Below the pieces are notes generated by a model. That model worked only from the letters and a program-made list of their open reading frames with translations, searched no databases and was not told the DNA's origin. Of a stretch of DNA of 64,000 nucleotides, positions 23,511 to 36,190 are shown one piece after another (within the stretch, counting starts at the first letter, position 1; each line of letters begins with the position of its first letter). Source of the stretch: Karstenula rhodostoma CBS 690.94 (lineage: Eukaryota > Ascomycota > Dothideomycetes > Pleosporales > Didymosphaeriaceae); NCBI GenBank assembly GCA_010093485.1, contig MU001498.1, forward strand, positions 53,697-117,696, read 5' to 3'. The position numbers were made by a program, and so were the translations under genes.

Positions 23511-26500
23511 ATACTAATACTAAGTAGATAATATTTATATAATATATTATCTCTAGATTTCTAAATAAGTTCTCTATATAGCTATTTAATTAATTACTAG
23601 TTATATTAATATTTTTTACTAGAATAGATAGAAAGTTATAAATAGGGTAGTTAAGTAATAGATATAATTCTAGAGTAGGTAGGTAAAAATATAAGGGAAT
23701 ATATTAGATAAAAAGAAGCTATTTATTTATAAAGTTAAAATTTAAAGCTATTATATATATACTATATTCTCTAGTTAATAGTTACCCTCCTTATAAGTAA
23801 AAACCTATAATAAGTAACTAGAAAACTATCTAGTATACCCTATTCTATAGCCTATTATTATTAAATCTCTTTATTTTACTAGTAGATATTAGTATCGCGT
23901 AGATTAATACCTCTATTTATAATATTTTTAAATACCTTTATTAATTCTATCTAGTAGTTTAGTTACGCCTCTAAGGATAATATATTATTAATAAGTATAT
24001 ATATATAGTACTCCTTTTTTATTTAACCTTAATAATAAACCTTAGTAAAGAGCTACTTAAACTTTTAGATACTATAATTTAGCTCCTAGAGAATAATATA
24101 ATTAGTAGACTATAGATTTAACCCTATACTACCTATTTCTAATATTAATATTATAATCTAAAGACTATTAGATTTATCTTTTTAGAAAAGATCTAGAGTA
24201 AGGCTATACTCCTTCTCTATTACTATAGAGGTATAGGTATAAATATTATTCCTTTTAAACTCTTTAAATATAAGGGTATTAACCGCTTTAGTAATATTTA
24301 ACTATAAAGTTTCTATAATAACCTTACTAGACTTTCTATTCTAGTACTTTATCTTTATAATCTTATATAGGAGTTTTTTTCCTATTAACTACTTTATATT
24401 ATTCTTTATATTATATATCTCTAGTAGCTTTCTCTATATATTAGGGTTATATAAAAAAGCTAGAAATTTAAATAGATTATAGCTTTTAGTAAACTTACTA
24501 GATTTCTTTTATCTATCCTTCTTACCCTACTACTAATATACTAATTATACTATATTTACTATATTTATAGTAGTAATATAACTATATATACTAATCTACT
24601 TATTTCTTATAGGCTTAACTTTAAGCTTACCTTTACTATACTTTATATAATCCTTCTTATACTTACGCTTAACCTTAGTATTTAGCACGTTTTTCCCCTC
24701 TATAACTTAGTACCTTTTATTTTTATTTAGCCTTATAATAATCTTTTTATAGACTAACTTTATCTTTATATTAATAATAGGCTTACTATTATATTAAAGG
24801 ATATTAAAAGGTTATATAGTTATAAAGAGTAGTATAGTAAATACTACTATCTTTATAATTATTTTATAATAGTTTAATTACTATAATTTATCGCGTTTTA
24901 TACTTATATTACTAACTATTTTTATAATTAATTTCCCTAATATATTAAGTATTTTTATTCTAGATATAGAATCTAGTTACTAGAAAACTTAGTATATACC
25001 TTTTATATTTACCTATTTAGGCTAATAGAGCCCTAAAGTATAGAAGATATAATATCTAATTTAGTTAGAATAAGTTATTATACTAGATATACCCTATATA
25101 ATTAGGTAGATACTATATATAGTATAAAAGAAATCGCGAGTAAAGTTAAAAATTATTTACTATTAGGTACTATTTATACCCTTATAGAACTTATTCTATA
25201 CTAAAAACTTAACTATAAAAAATTATATATTATATAGATAGACCTTTAAATAATTAGTATTTAGGGCTAGGGTTCTACTATTAGGTTTTATCTTAACCTT
25301 CTTAACCTAGGTTAATAAGCTAAACTTAACCTAGATATTTAGAAAGTAGTCTAGTATAGTTAAAATAATAAGATTAAAAGTTATAGCTAGTATATAGCTA
25401 CTATTAGATCTAACCTTTATAATCTTAATTTTTATAGATTCTAAAATAATATTTAACTATACTACCCTATATTAAATCTTAGATATATTTATTTATATAT
25501 AATTCTCCTTTAGAATAGTTCTATATAGGTAAAGCTATTCTTAAATATAATACTAAATATATATACTAATCTTCTTAGTACTAAAAGGACTATATTAGTC
25601 TTATTTATTAGATACTTATATACCCTTTATACCTAACTTAAAAGTAAACCTAAGCCTAGGGTAGCTCTTAAGGAACTGGCTACCCTTAAGAAGTATTTAA
25701 ATATTATACTTAAAGTTATTAAGAATACTATATAGAGTAATAATTAGTATATTATTAATTTTAGAAGTTTTATTTAAGTATATAGTTTTATAGTTATATA
25801 GTATATACTAGTAGATAATTAGTAGTAAGTCTTATAAGGGGTAAATAAATTTATTAGATATATTTAATACTAGATACTATAAGAAGTCCCTATAGGCCTA
25901 GTACTATATAACTATAGTATAATTAATCTTATAGTACTTTATAATAACTATTTTAAGTATAAATTTAATAATTTTATCTATATTTAATTTATTACTATAA
26001 ATACTACTACCTACTATTATATACTCTAGCCGGAAGATCTCTATAATAAAGAAAATCTAGTAGGGTTTAATTCTAATACCCTCTACTAGCCTAAAGTACT
26101 TAAAGGAGATACTATTAGTCTACCTTAGTTTATCTCTATTAAGCTAAGGGAGTACCTCTAATCCTTATTATACTATTTCTAGATAAATTCTTATATACTT
26201 TTTAGCTAGTATAAGCTTCTTAGGTATTTAAAAAACTAGAAGTATACTATTATAATTATTATAATTATTATTCTTAAATTTAATTACTTTATCCTTATTA
26301 ATACTATTATATAGTACTATCTAGCCCTTATAATTACTATTAGGGTTTTTAAATAGATACTCCTTATCTTCTATATTATAGACTAAGTAGAAATACTTTT
26401 TTTTATAATATAAGGTATACTAAACTAGAGGGGTATTACTATTAATCTTAGACTCGCTATTAATTAAGATAGCCTTTTCCTTACTTAAGTTAAGGTTCTA

Positions 26501-26760
26501 GATACCTAGTCCTCTAAAGTTAATATTTTCTTTAAATTTAAGGGATTTATAACTATTATAGAAATTATAAGTAAACTAGATTAAATTATAATTACTAGAA
26601 AGATTTTTATTCTAGTTATCTTCTTTAGTATTAGTTATAACTATATTAAGATTACTATAAATATATAAGGGAGAAGAATACTTACTACTACTAGCTAGAG
26701 GCTTACTAATAATACTACTAGTAGGATTCTTATTATCTATATTATCTAGATTATTATATA

Positions 26761-27063
26761 TTTTACTAGAGTTACTACTATTATTACCTATAAGGTTACT
26801 AGGTAATATAATAATAGTACCCGTGTATATAATATCTTTAATTACTTAGCTATAAGTAGGACTAGAACTATATTATAATATATTAGTATTACTATTTAGA
26901 CTAACCTAACCCTTACTAAGAGTATAGCTATCTAAGTTTTAATTATTTATACTACCTAAAATAGTATATATCCTATTAGAGTTACTACTATTATTATCTA
27001 TAAGGTTATTAAATAATATAGTAAGGTTACCTATAAATATACTATTTATAATTAAGCTATTTT
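26761..27063. repeat. Duplicated block, 210-bp offset
   Basis: gagttactactattatta and about 100 following bases recur at an offset of exactly 210 (26,771 versus 26,981). 210 is divisible by three, so the duplication keeps the frame of the SNF2 relic it lies in. Confidence 0.7.
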
Positions 27064-27662
27064 CTATATAATAAGTAAGAGGCTTTACTCTATCTATTTT
27101 ATAGTCTTTAGTACTAGTTCTCGAGTTTATCTAATAGTATTTATAAAATAAAAGTAATAATATATCTCTACTCTATTTTATTTCTATTTTTATTACTATA
27201 TTAATTTTATTACTCTCTAGTAACTTTAGGAATAGAATAATAGATATAGTAGTCTTACTAAAACTAAGGTCTAAAAACTCTTAAATTATAGTATTAAGAA
27301 TTATATAGGTTTAAATAGGAATATACTTCTTCTTTACCTCTTATATATAAATATAATAATTCTATATAGTTTTAAATAGTATATTAGCTTTTTTTACTAA
27401 TAATACCTACTATACCCTATTAGTATTACTAATCTAAGATATATTAATAATACTAAGTTTAGTTAGCTTATCTAATATCTTATATTATATAAAGTTAAGT
27501 ATAAGCTTAGTTTACTATAGTTAGATATAAGATAAAGGGTATATTTTAGTCTAAATAAAAATTCTATATAAACTATAATATATATTATTAATTAGCTTAT
27601 TAATTAGTTTTTTAATTAAGGCTACTACTTACTTAGGTCTATTCTTCTAGGCTAACGCTTAT

Positions 27663-27775
27663 ATAATAGATAACTCTTACTTAATAGATAATTCGGGCTT
27701 AATAGATAATTTAGGCTTAATAGATAATTTAGGCTTAATAGATAATTTAGGTTTAATAGATAATTTAGACTTAAC
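27663..27775 (-). repeat. 18-bp tandem repeat, about 6 units, in-frame
   Basis: ttaatagataat recurs at 27,681, 27,699, 27,717, 27,735 and 27,753, with a weaker unit at 27,663. Period 18 keeps the minus-strand frame and encodes a K-P-(K/E)-L-S-I hexapeptide. One unit retains cggg (ccc gaa), showing Pro-Glu before RIP. Confidence 0.9.
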
Positions 27776-27830
27776 TATTAGAATAGTCTCCTTTACTATA
27801 GACTTAGGCTTACTATACTAGTTTAGTATT

Positions 27831-29274
27831 ATATAAAGGGTATATACTTTCTATATATTATTAGAGATTTTTTAAATATTTAACACGGGGATCTTTTATA
27901 GTACTAGGGTAATATAAGTATTTTAGAGAGAGGACTTATAGTTTTTATATTACGTATTAGTAGGGTTTATTATAGGGTAGTACTTCCTTAGCTATTCTTT
28001 AATACCCTTAAACTAGCTAGTAGTAAGGCTAAATATAGTTTTATAATTAGTATCCTTAAACTCTATAGGTTTAGAGTAAGTAGTAAACTAGGCCTAATTA
28101 AGTAGTATTAGAGGTAGTATTATAGAAGCTTAGTATAATATAATAGTTATATAAGGCTAGAGAGGATAGTTAATAATAAATAATAGGTTATAAGATTAGG
28201 TTTATTAGTATATTTTTATATTAATTAATATAGGTAGTTAAAGAAATAAACGATTTAATATAGTATTAATACTAGGTCGCGTTATACTCTCTATTACTAG
28301 GGTAAAGGTAAATAGTAAAGGGATACTTAAGAGTAGAATAATTAAAGGAGTAAAGTTACCTTACTATAGGCTAATATTTAGAGTATAGTAGTTAGGTTAT
28401 AAACTAACTTTTTATAAATCTATACTAGTTTATACTAATAAATAGAGTATAGGGATTTTTATATTATATTAAATTATTATAGTAAGCTCCCTATTATTTT
28501 AGTAAAGGAGATATAAATATATACTTAATAGTAAAAAATAGGGTAAAGTAATATTAATTAGTCTAAATATATAGTATAATAAGTTAATTTTACCTAAAAC
28601 TATATAAACCTATATTAATAGATAGAGTATAGGATTTTTATATTATACTAAGCTATTATATTAAGCTATTATATTAAAATCGCTATTATATAGGGGAAGG
28701 GAATTAATAAATATATACTTAAGGATAGGGAATTAGTTATACTCGGATAGATTATATTACTCTATATTAAGATATAGAGTATATATTTTATATAGAGTAT
28801 ATTAATATAATATAAGAAAAAAATATAAAGGGGACTACCTAGGGGTATAGAATTATATATTTAAATATAACTAACTAGTTAATACTATAATATAGAGTAA
28901 GAGTAAAAAATATATTAAAAGTATCTTTTTAAATCTAGATAGTTAGTATATAATAGATAGTATTAATTTAAAATATTATACTAGATTACTCTACTATAGA
29001 GTAGGAGAGTAAAGAGAGATTATAGAAACTACTCTAGACCTAGCTAGTTAGTATATAATAGAGAGTATTAATTATAAATAACTTACTAGATTACTAAGTA
29101 ATATAGCTAGAAGTTAAGGCTATTAAAGTAATATAACTACTAAAGAGGGCGTGCCTATACTAGTTATATAACTAGGATATTTATAGTCCCTATTTATTTA
29201 TACTAATTATAAACTTTCTATCTATAACTAAAATACTTAGGTAGTTTCCTCTCTTTTTTACCCCTCCTTTTAAT
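27831..29274. other. Unassigned RIP DNA with two short direct duplications
   Basis: No protein was recognised. About 27,831-28,130 may be the N-terminal end of the SNF2 relic on the minus strand. A block containing gagtatagggattttta recurs 180 bp apart (28,441 and 28,621). A block starting agttagtatataatag recurs 105 bp apart (28,941 and 29,046). These look like decayed local tandem duplications. Confidence 0.6.
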
Positions 29275-29284
29275 CCTATAAATA
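29274..29284 (+). promoter_or_regulatory. Candidate TATA box
   Basis: cctataaatagcccc is a close match to a eukaryotic TATA box, set in a pyrimidine-rich context about 155 bp upstream of an open frame at 29,435. The sequence is compositionally unusual for its surroundings, but the call is only suggestive. Confidence 0.35.
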
Positions 29285-29434
29285 GCCCCTCTAATTTTAA
29301 TACTTTTTTTTTACTTTTAAGTTTTATACTAGACTAGTATAGTAAGCCTTTATAATTATACTCTATAAATATATACCTACCTATTTTATAAATTACTAAA
29401 GGTATACTCTCTATATATAAAAGCGTCCTAATAA

Positions 29435-29725
29435 GCTACTAACTACTATATAGCTATTACTACTATAAATAGTCTAGTAGTATATTTTATTACTTATAAT
29501 ACTAGCTACCTATTATCTAAGGGAAAGTTCTCTAAAGGTATTACTATATTTATAATTTATTTAGAGAAAAAGAAGAACGCCGCTAATAATACTAATAATA
29601 AGACTAAGGATAAAACTAATAATAAAAATAATAGTATTTCTAGCCTCTATATAGGTAATATCTTTATAAAGGAAAAGCCTATTAGTAGAAAGGACTTACT
29701 ACTTCTCTATAATAAATATAAGTAA
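29435..29725 (+). pseudogene. Stop-free 96-codon relic of an acidic protein
   Basis: This is an uninterrupted 96-codon frame, notable in DNA where TAA and TAG are extremely common. It starts after two in-frame TAA codons and has no ATG. It reads ATNYYIAITTI at the start. The middle is an Asn/Lys/Thr-rich low-complexity stretch which, with AAT from GAT and AAA from GAA, would have been strongly acidic. The end is SLYIGNIFIKEKPISRKDLL. A candidate TATA box lies upstream and a 54-bp tandem repeat begins at its 3' end. No family was recognised. Confidence 0.4.
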
Positions 29726-29900
29726 TTTAGCTATTTTTAAGCTTAGTACCCCGACTAAATATATAACTAGTATAAGTAATCTAGCTATTTTTAAGCTAAA
29801 TACCCTAGCTATCTCTATAACTAGTATAAGTAATCTAGCTATCTTTAAGCTAAATACCCTAGCTATCTCTATAACTAGTATAAGTAATCTAAGTATATTA
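29717..29900 (+). repeat. 54-bp tandem repeat, about 3.3 units
   Basis: tataagtaat starts at 29,717, 29,771, 29,825 and 29,879, an exact 54-bp period (18 codons). The units contain ctagctatttttaagcta. The last two full units are nearly identical; the first has diverged. Confidence 0.9.
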
Positions 29901-30850
29901 GATTACTAAAATATTTAAATAGCTATTCCCTTTTTTCCTTTTTAAGTATATATTTTTTAAGTATTTATATCTATTCCTTATTTAGATTATTTAATTCTAA
30001 CTATATAAACTAGTTTATTAAATTAGTAAAATATATATTTTTAACTATTTAGATTATATTTATTATAATATCTATAATATACTTATTATACTCCTTCTAT
30101 AGTATTACCTATTTAAAACTATTTTTCTTATAATTATAGAGGTAAATAAACTTATTTTAGTTAGCTTTAATATTTATATTATTAAAAAGTAAAGTAATAC
30201 TATATTTTTTTTTTATAGATAGTACTACTTAATACTATATCTATATAGGTAGGTCTAGGGGTATTAAAACTATAAATACCTCTAATTAGTTAGACTAGGA
30301 TTTAGTAGTATAAAAGGCTATTTTTTAATTTTCTATTATATCTCTAGAAATACTAAATTCTATCTAGTTATTTAGAAGAAATAGGTAATATATATTATTA
30401 AAAAGAAAAGCCTCTTATATTTTATAAATTATATTAATAATAGTATAGATATTATTTTATTATTAGTAATTATAAGTCTCCCTTATAGGTTAGTTAGTAA
30501 AATACTTATTAGAATTAAATAATTTATAGAAAAGTTAAAATATATTATATACTTATATTATAGAATAATAGGCGAGAAAATAGTTTAGAAAAGATAGTAG
30601 AGAGGAGAAAAAAAAAAAAAAAAAGAGAAAAAAGTTATAAAGTAATTATTAAATTATAAATAAATATTTTAATAGGTCTACCTATATAATAATATATAAG
30701 ATATTACTAAATTATACTATCTAAAATAAAAATTATAGTAAAGACTACTATAATAGATTCTTAATATTATAGTAAAAAAATATAAATAAATAGTAAAATA
30801 TATTTATAGATTAGAACTATTTATACTAACTATTATTATATAATTCTAGA
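29901..30850. other. Unassigned RIP DNA
   Basis: No gene recognised. It contains a poly-A run at about 30,607-30,623 and T-rich tracts. Short stop-poor frames occur on both strands without identifiable motifs. Confidence 0.6.
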
Positions 30851-30859
30851 TTATAATTC

Positions 30860-30985
30860 TATTTTAATTTCTATTATTATTATTTTATAGTTCTAGACTA
30901 TAACTCTATTTTAATTTCTATTCTCTATTTTAATCTCTATTCTCTATTTTAATTTCTATTCTTTACTTTAATCTCTATTATACTA
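30860..30985. repeat. Short tandem repeat, 18-19 bp units
   Basis: Repeated ctctattttaatttctatt units (about five) lie between 30,890 and 30,985, with a related copy upstream. They adjoin the 3' end of the minus-strand relic that follows. Confidence 0.7.
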
Positions 30986-31059
30986 TAATTATATAATACT
31001 ACTTACTATTTCCTTTTTTTACTATTTCTACTAGATTTTTTTAGTATTATAATTAAATA

Positions 31060-32030
31060 GTTTATATTTTTTAGACTCTTATAGACCTTAACCTATTTTA
31101 TAATCTAACTATATTCTTATATATTTAAAGATAGAAGATTACTAGAAGGTAAATAATATATTAAATATTATTTTATATAATCGAGTATATTTTATATACT
31201 ATATTTATTTAAATACTCCTTAATATTTAATATTTACTTATTAGAATTCTACTTTATATTAGCTTCTTAAATAGCCTTAAGTACTTTTATATAGATATTA
31301 TTAAATATCTAGAAACTATTATATTTTATAAAAATAATAATTAGGTAAGAGTTTTATAAATCTATTCTAGTATTTTTAGTATACTTATTAAACTTTATTT
31401 AGGTTCTAAATAGTATATTACTTACTTTTAAAGTATAGTCTATAAAATAGACTATATTAAGTTTTTTTTTTTTTTTAGATATAGACTTAGTATAGAAAAT
31501 ATTATCTAGATTAAAATTATATTTTTCTATTTAAACTATTTTATATATATTTAATTCTAGCTATTCTAATTTAATAATATCCTTAATAAAGTTATTTAAA
31601 AAACTAGATATTTTAGTAATAGTTCTAGTAAAAATAAAGGCTATAAGAGTATATATTATAATAGAAAATAGAATTAAAGTAGATTATTATTTAAAAAAGT
31701 ATTTATAATTTTTATACTTCTCCTTAATAAACTTTATAGTATATTTACTAAAAATAAAGAGATATTTATAATTAATATTATTAAGGGCTCTATTATATTT
31801 AGGCCTTTTAATAAAAATATCTAGTATATTTTTATATACCTAAGTAATAATATTCTCTAGAATATTAAAAGTTTTAGTAAACTCTTTAATACTATTTTCC
31901 TTAATAGTATAGTTAAAGAAAGTAGATATTAATACTAGTAAAGTAAATAGATTTTTACTAGAAAAGTTAGTAAGGATAGTTATTATATAGGGGGTATATA
32001 GAAAAGTTTCTAGAATATTTTTAAGTAAAT
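31060..32030 (-). pseudogene. Minus-strand relic of an unrecognised, probably acidic protein
   Basis: One minus-strand frame runs from about 32,020 down to 31,060 with only a few RIP-type stops. It begins near NILETFLYTPYIITI (about 32,012-31,975) and includes EFTKTFNILENIIT, IKRPKYNRALNNI and SKYTIKFIKEKYKNYKYFFK. The abundance of Asn and Lys codons AAT and AAA suggests original Asp and Glu. A run of A on the minus strand at about 31,468-31,480 gives a poly-Lys stretch. The ETFLYTP part coincides with one copy of the G-run/palindrome motif reported separately. No family recognised. Confidence 0.35.
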
Positions 32031-33146
32031 TAACTTATCTATATTATTAGATACTATATATTCCTTAGATAATAATATAAAAAAAGTATATATTTAAATA
32101 TTAGCTACCTTAGTATTAATATTTAAGAGTCTAGTCCTCTATATTTTAGTTTAAGGGGAAATTTATAAAAGTACTAATATAACTATTATTCTAAAGGTTA
32201 TAACTAGTACTAAATACCTAAAAGGATATAAGAAAAATATAAATCTTAATTTTAATATTATTTTAAAGAGATTAAATCTAGTTATACTAGACTACACTAT
32301 TAGAGAAGTAAACTAAAAATAGTATAAACTTTAATAATTTAAAAATCTCTTAGATAAGCTCCTAAATTAGGGGTATAAAAAATTATAAAATAATTTTCTT
32401 ATTATAAACTAGAGTCTAGTCTATAATAAGGGCTATAATTACTTATATTTTTAATAAGTATTTAAAGAACTTATAGATAAACTAGATATTATTAAGCTTA
32501 TTCTAGTTAATATTATTAGGGATAGTATTATAACCTATATCTAGTACCTTTTTAAATAATTATTAAATATAATTATTATATCCTTTTAGACTGCCCTTAG
32601 AGAGTATATTATACTCTTTAAAAAGAAGGAACTAATTATAGAATTAGAATTTATAGTTTAGATTATATTTTAGGTTAAGATAATTATTACTATATTTATA
32701 TATAAAGTCCTTAGGTTACTTTTCTATATTAACCTCGATATATAGGTATCTAAGAAAAGGATAAAACTTAATAATCTAGATAGTTTTTTAAGTATAGGTA
32801 TTAACTATAGAAATATTTTAACTATTAGAGTTTTTATATATTATAAATATATATTTAGACTAGTATATAAACTAGTTATTATAGATATACTTATTTAATA
32901 GTATAAATACTTACTTAATAATATAATAGTATTTTAATAAAATAGACTAATTAATAATATTTCTAGATTTAGAAATAATAATACTATTAAAATTATATCT
33001 AAATATAAAATATACTATAATTAGTTATATAAGCTTTTCTTAAGTAATCTATTTATTATAAGTAGGGCTTAGAATATTTATTATAAATTTTATCTAATTA
33101 CTATATAGAAATTTAAAGTATATACTATATATTATTAGTATATATT
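32031..33146. other. Unassigned; possible relic on the plus strand
   Basis: On the plus strand about 32,560-32,890 reads with few stops (REYIILFKKKE, YKVLRLLFYI). No motif identified. The minus strand also gives peptide-like stretches, so even the strand is uncertain. Confidence 0.35.
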
Positions 33147-33172
33147 AGGGGGGAATATAAAAAAGTTTTCTA
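33147..33172. repeat. G-run/palindrome motif copy
   Basis: agggggg, then a few bases, then aaaaaagttttcta. It belongs to a set also seen at 31,989, 34,034, 35,983-36,147 (three, inverted), 36,398, 43,377 and 43,443 (inverted). Confidence 0.6.
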
Positions 33173-35975
33173 ACCTCTCTATAGGGGAACTTATTTAGGA
33201 TTCTCCTTATTAAGTAGGTAAGAATTATTATAACCCGAGTAGAACTCTATAATATAACTAGTCTTAGCTAATTTTTTATAGTATTTCTCCTCCTACTTAG
33301 TAAACTTATTAAGGAGGTTTAAGTTTTTTAATAGTTTTAAATAGTTTTTAATATCTTTTATACTCCTAGATATAGAATAGCCTAATAATAAAAATAATTT
33401 ATATAGGTATAACTATAAGATAGTTCTTTATATAAAACTCTAATTTTATAGAAAGTTTTATACTTTATTATAAAATACTAGCCTAAACTTATAATTAAAA
33501 GTATAGATATACTTATTTAGGGGTTTAGTTAATAAGGAATTAGGCTATATCTTATAGTTCTAGAAGTTAAATTTATTTAGCTTAAAGTTATTTTTTTTAG
33601 TAAATAATTTAATATTCTCTTTAATATAGGACTAGAAAATATAGAGGTTAGTAAACTTAGCTATATAATTATAGGATATTATAAAGATAGTATACTAGTT
33701 ATAAAAATTCTTATAATTCTAAATACTTAAATTTATATTAAGGAAACTAGTAACTATTTTAAAACTAAATATAACTAATAACTTATTAAAGGAAATTATA
33801 AAGATAGTAAAGTAAATTAATATTTATATAAGCTTAGTTACTATCTAATAATAAAGTCTAGTTAAAATAAAATAAAGAAAGGGCCTAGATTTATCTTTAA
33901 ACTACTTATAATTTAAATTTATAATAGACTAGATAGATTACTTTTTATAAATATTAGTAAGCTTTAGATTAAAATAATATTTATAATCTAGTATAACCTA
34001 TAATAAGTTAGTAGAATAGAATAAAATATAGCTAGGGGGTTTATAGAAAAGTTTTCTATAAACCTACTAGAAATATATCTTAAGTATAATTACCCCTATT
34101 TAGATAGTTTTACCTAATCTAATTATATTAGTAATAATTTTATCTTTAATAGGTATTACTTTATTAATACTAGTTAGTATATTAGTTATCTATTTTATAG
34201 TAATTATCTATTATTATTTAAGAGAAAATATTATATATAATATTAACTTATATTTTATATTAGTAATATATATAAAGGTATAGACCTTTTTAAGGTATAT
34301 TAGAATAAATATACTATTATTACTACCTATTTTAAAAATTTCTATACTATAGTTATTAGCTTACTTAGTAAGAAAAAATACTATATTAGCTATTTTACTC
34401 TATTTACTCCTTTATAGTATATTATAGTTATCCTCTACTATAGTATTCTTAGTATTTCTATAAACTATTTCTACTTTCTCTTTAGTAACTATTTCTAGTA
34501 TATAGGATATTAACGTGCTATTCTCTACTATAGGCTAGAAAGCCAGTAGAGTAATTTTTAAATACTTTTAATAAAAATTATTAACTATATAGATAATTAG
34601 ATTTTTAGTCTTATTAGAATTTATAATAGTTTTAATATTATATAGATAATACTTTATATATTTCTAGAGTATATTAATAAAGGCTCTATATAACTAGTAC
34701 TTAGTAATATTTATATTTATTATATAAACTATTATTAGATATAAATATATAAACTTCTCTAGCTAGACCTTAGTAACTAGATTCTATAGAGTATAAGTAT
34801 CTTATTTTTTAATATTAATTAGAAAAAATATAAAGATTTTCTTATTTAATATTCCTTTAATATATTATAGCTCTACTATACTAGGGGTAGTATTATTATA
34901 AATAAGTAAATCCTCCTCTAGCTTAGAAATTAGGTTAGGGTTACTAGCCTTTAACTATTTTATAGCTAGGTAAGAAGGTATATTTTAAAAGTTAATATTA
35001 TTAACTACTTTTTATATAGCTTATATATTTATTTTTCTATTCTATATTCTAATAATACTAGATTATATTTATATAGTAAGAATCTTTATATAACCCTTTT
35101 AGATTAATATTATTAAGTTCTTAAGGATATATACCTTATTAAGAGGTTAGTTTAATTATAGGATAATTTTATAATTAATCTATAGGTATATAAGGATTAT
35201 ATCTTCTCCCTTAATCTTTACTTAATTAAAGAATAATTATATAAATTAGGTAAGAATATACTCTATTTTTTTTATAAAGTAGGCCTAATAGAATACTAAA
35301 TTCTAGAATTATTATATTTTAAATAGGGTAGTAAGTAATAGAACCTTATCTATCTTTAAAATATCCTTTTTAACTACTTTATTTAGGTTTAGTAACTATT
35401 TACTAAGTTTAATATACTATATAATTTCTTTATAGGCTAAAGTAATAAATAGGTTTATAATATATATTTAAATAAAAATATTAAAAAATATAGTAAATAT
35501 CTTATTAGTAAAATTCCTAGGACTAGTAATCTACCTTAAAAAAGGTATTAAATCTAATATATATAGGATTTTATTTATATAGACTAAGGTTATTTTTATT
35601 TTATTAATTATTATATCCTCTATATTTCTACTATTACTATAGTTAAATACTTTATTTTTAAAGAAAAAAATAGATATATTATTTAGTAGTTAGTTACTAG
35701 AGAAATAGTTAGAAAAGTTTTAAAAAGTATTTATATATTTAATTTATACTTAGAAAGTAGAAATATATAGATTTAGTAATCTAGTATACTTTTATTTTAT
35801 AGCTAGGTTAGGTATAGTAAGACTAGCTTCGCTTAAGTCTAATTAAGGTAAAAAAGACTAGTTAGAGTCTAAATTATACTAGTTTAGAAAACTAAATTTA
35901 TTAATATACTTCTCTAAATTTAGAATACTAGAAAAGGAAATCTTTATATTAGATAATATATTATAGGTATATAGG
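33173..35975. other. Unassigned RIP DNA with minus-strand open stretches
   Basis: The minus strand around 34,540-34,090 reads with few stops (for example EIVTKEKVEIVYRNTKNT) and again near 34,900 (a TPS-x-VEL block), suggesting one or more decayed genes. I recognise no domain. A perfect odd palindrome, gtttatagaaaa/g/ttttctataaac, lies at 34,039-34,063. Confidence 0.4.
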
Positions 35976-36190
35976 AGGTACTTAGAAAACTTTTTAATAT
36001 CCCCCCTTAGACTAGTATAAGAGTATAGTAGTTATAAGTATATAAAAATATATAGAAAACTTTTTAATATTCCCCCTTAAATTAGTATAAAAATATAGTA
36101 GTTATAGATATATAGGGGTATATAGAAAACTTTTTAATATCCCCCCTATACTAATATAAAAGTATAGTAGTAGTAAATATAATAAATATA
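35976..36190. repeat. 70-bp tandem repeat, 3 units
   Basis: tagaaaactttttaatat starts at 35,983, 36,053 and 36,123, an exact 70-bp period. Each unit holds an inverted copy of the G-run/palindrome motif (ending in cccccc). 70 is not a multiple of three. Confidence 0.95.

Larger units (their letters stand above)
23890..27830 (-). pseudogene. SNF2-family helicase relic, acid-rich, with Ser/Pro-Glu hexapeptide repeat near N-terminus
   Basis: Minus-strand reading through RIP stops. At 27,265-27,251 the frame gives S-F-S-K-T-T with AGT for GGT, a Walker A of SNF2 type (DxGFGKT), preceded by EFLDL. The C-terminal helicase lobe is at about 24,200-23,920: LDLFQKDKSNS, then LEIGSIGLNLQSTNYIIL, then F-x-KVYYQGQIKK. 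These match the SNF2 motifs V (GxGLNL-x-A) and VI (RxHRxGQxxxV). Between them lie long stop-poor stretches, for example about 26,530-25,850, very rich in Asn/Lys that would be Asp/Glu before RIP. An 18-bp repeat (27,663-27,775) encodes KPELSI-like hexapeptides. The spacing between Walker A and motif VI (about 3.2 kb) is longer than usual, so a large insert, introns or two merged genes are possible. SNF2 proteins are ATP-driven DNA translocases or chromatin remodellers. Confidence 0.5.

Noticed and set aside
31989..36190. G-run plus tataaaaaag read as polypurine tract plus LTR start of another retrotransposon family
   Set aside because: No second LTR copy, no target duplication and no pol frame accompany the motif. 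Orientations are mixed within a few kilobases.
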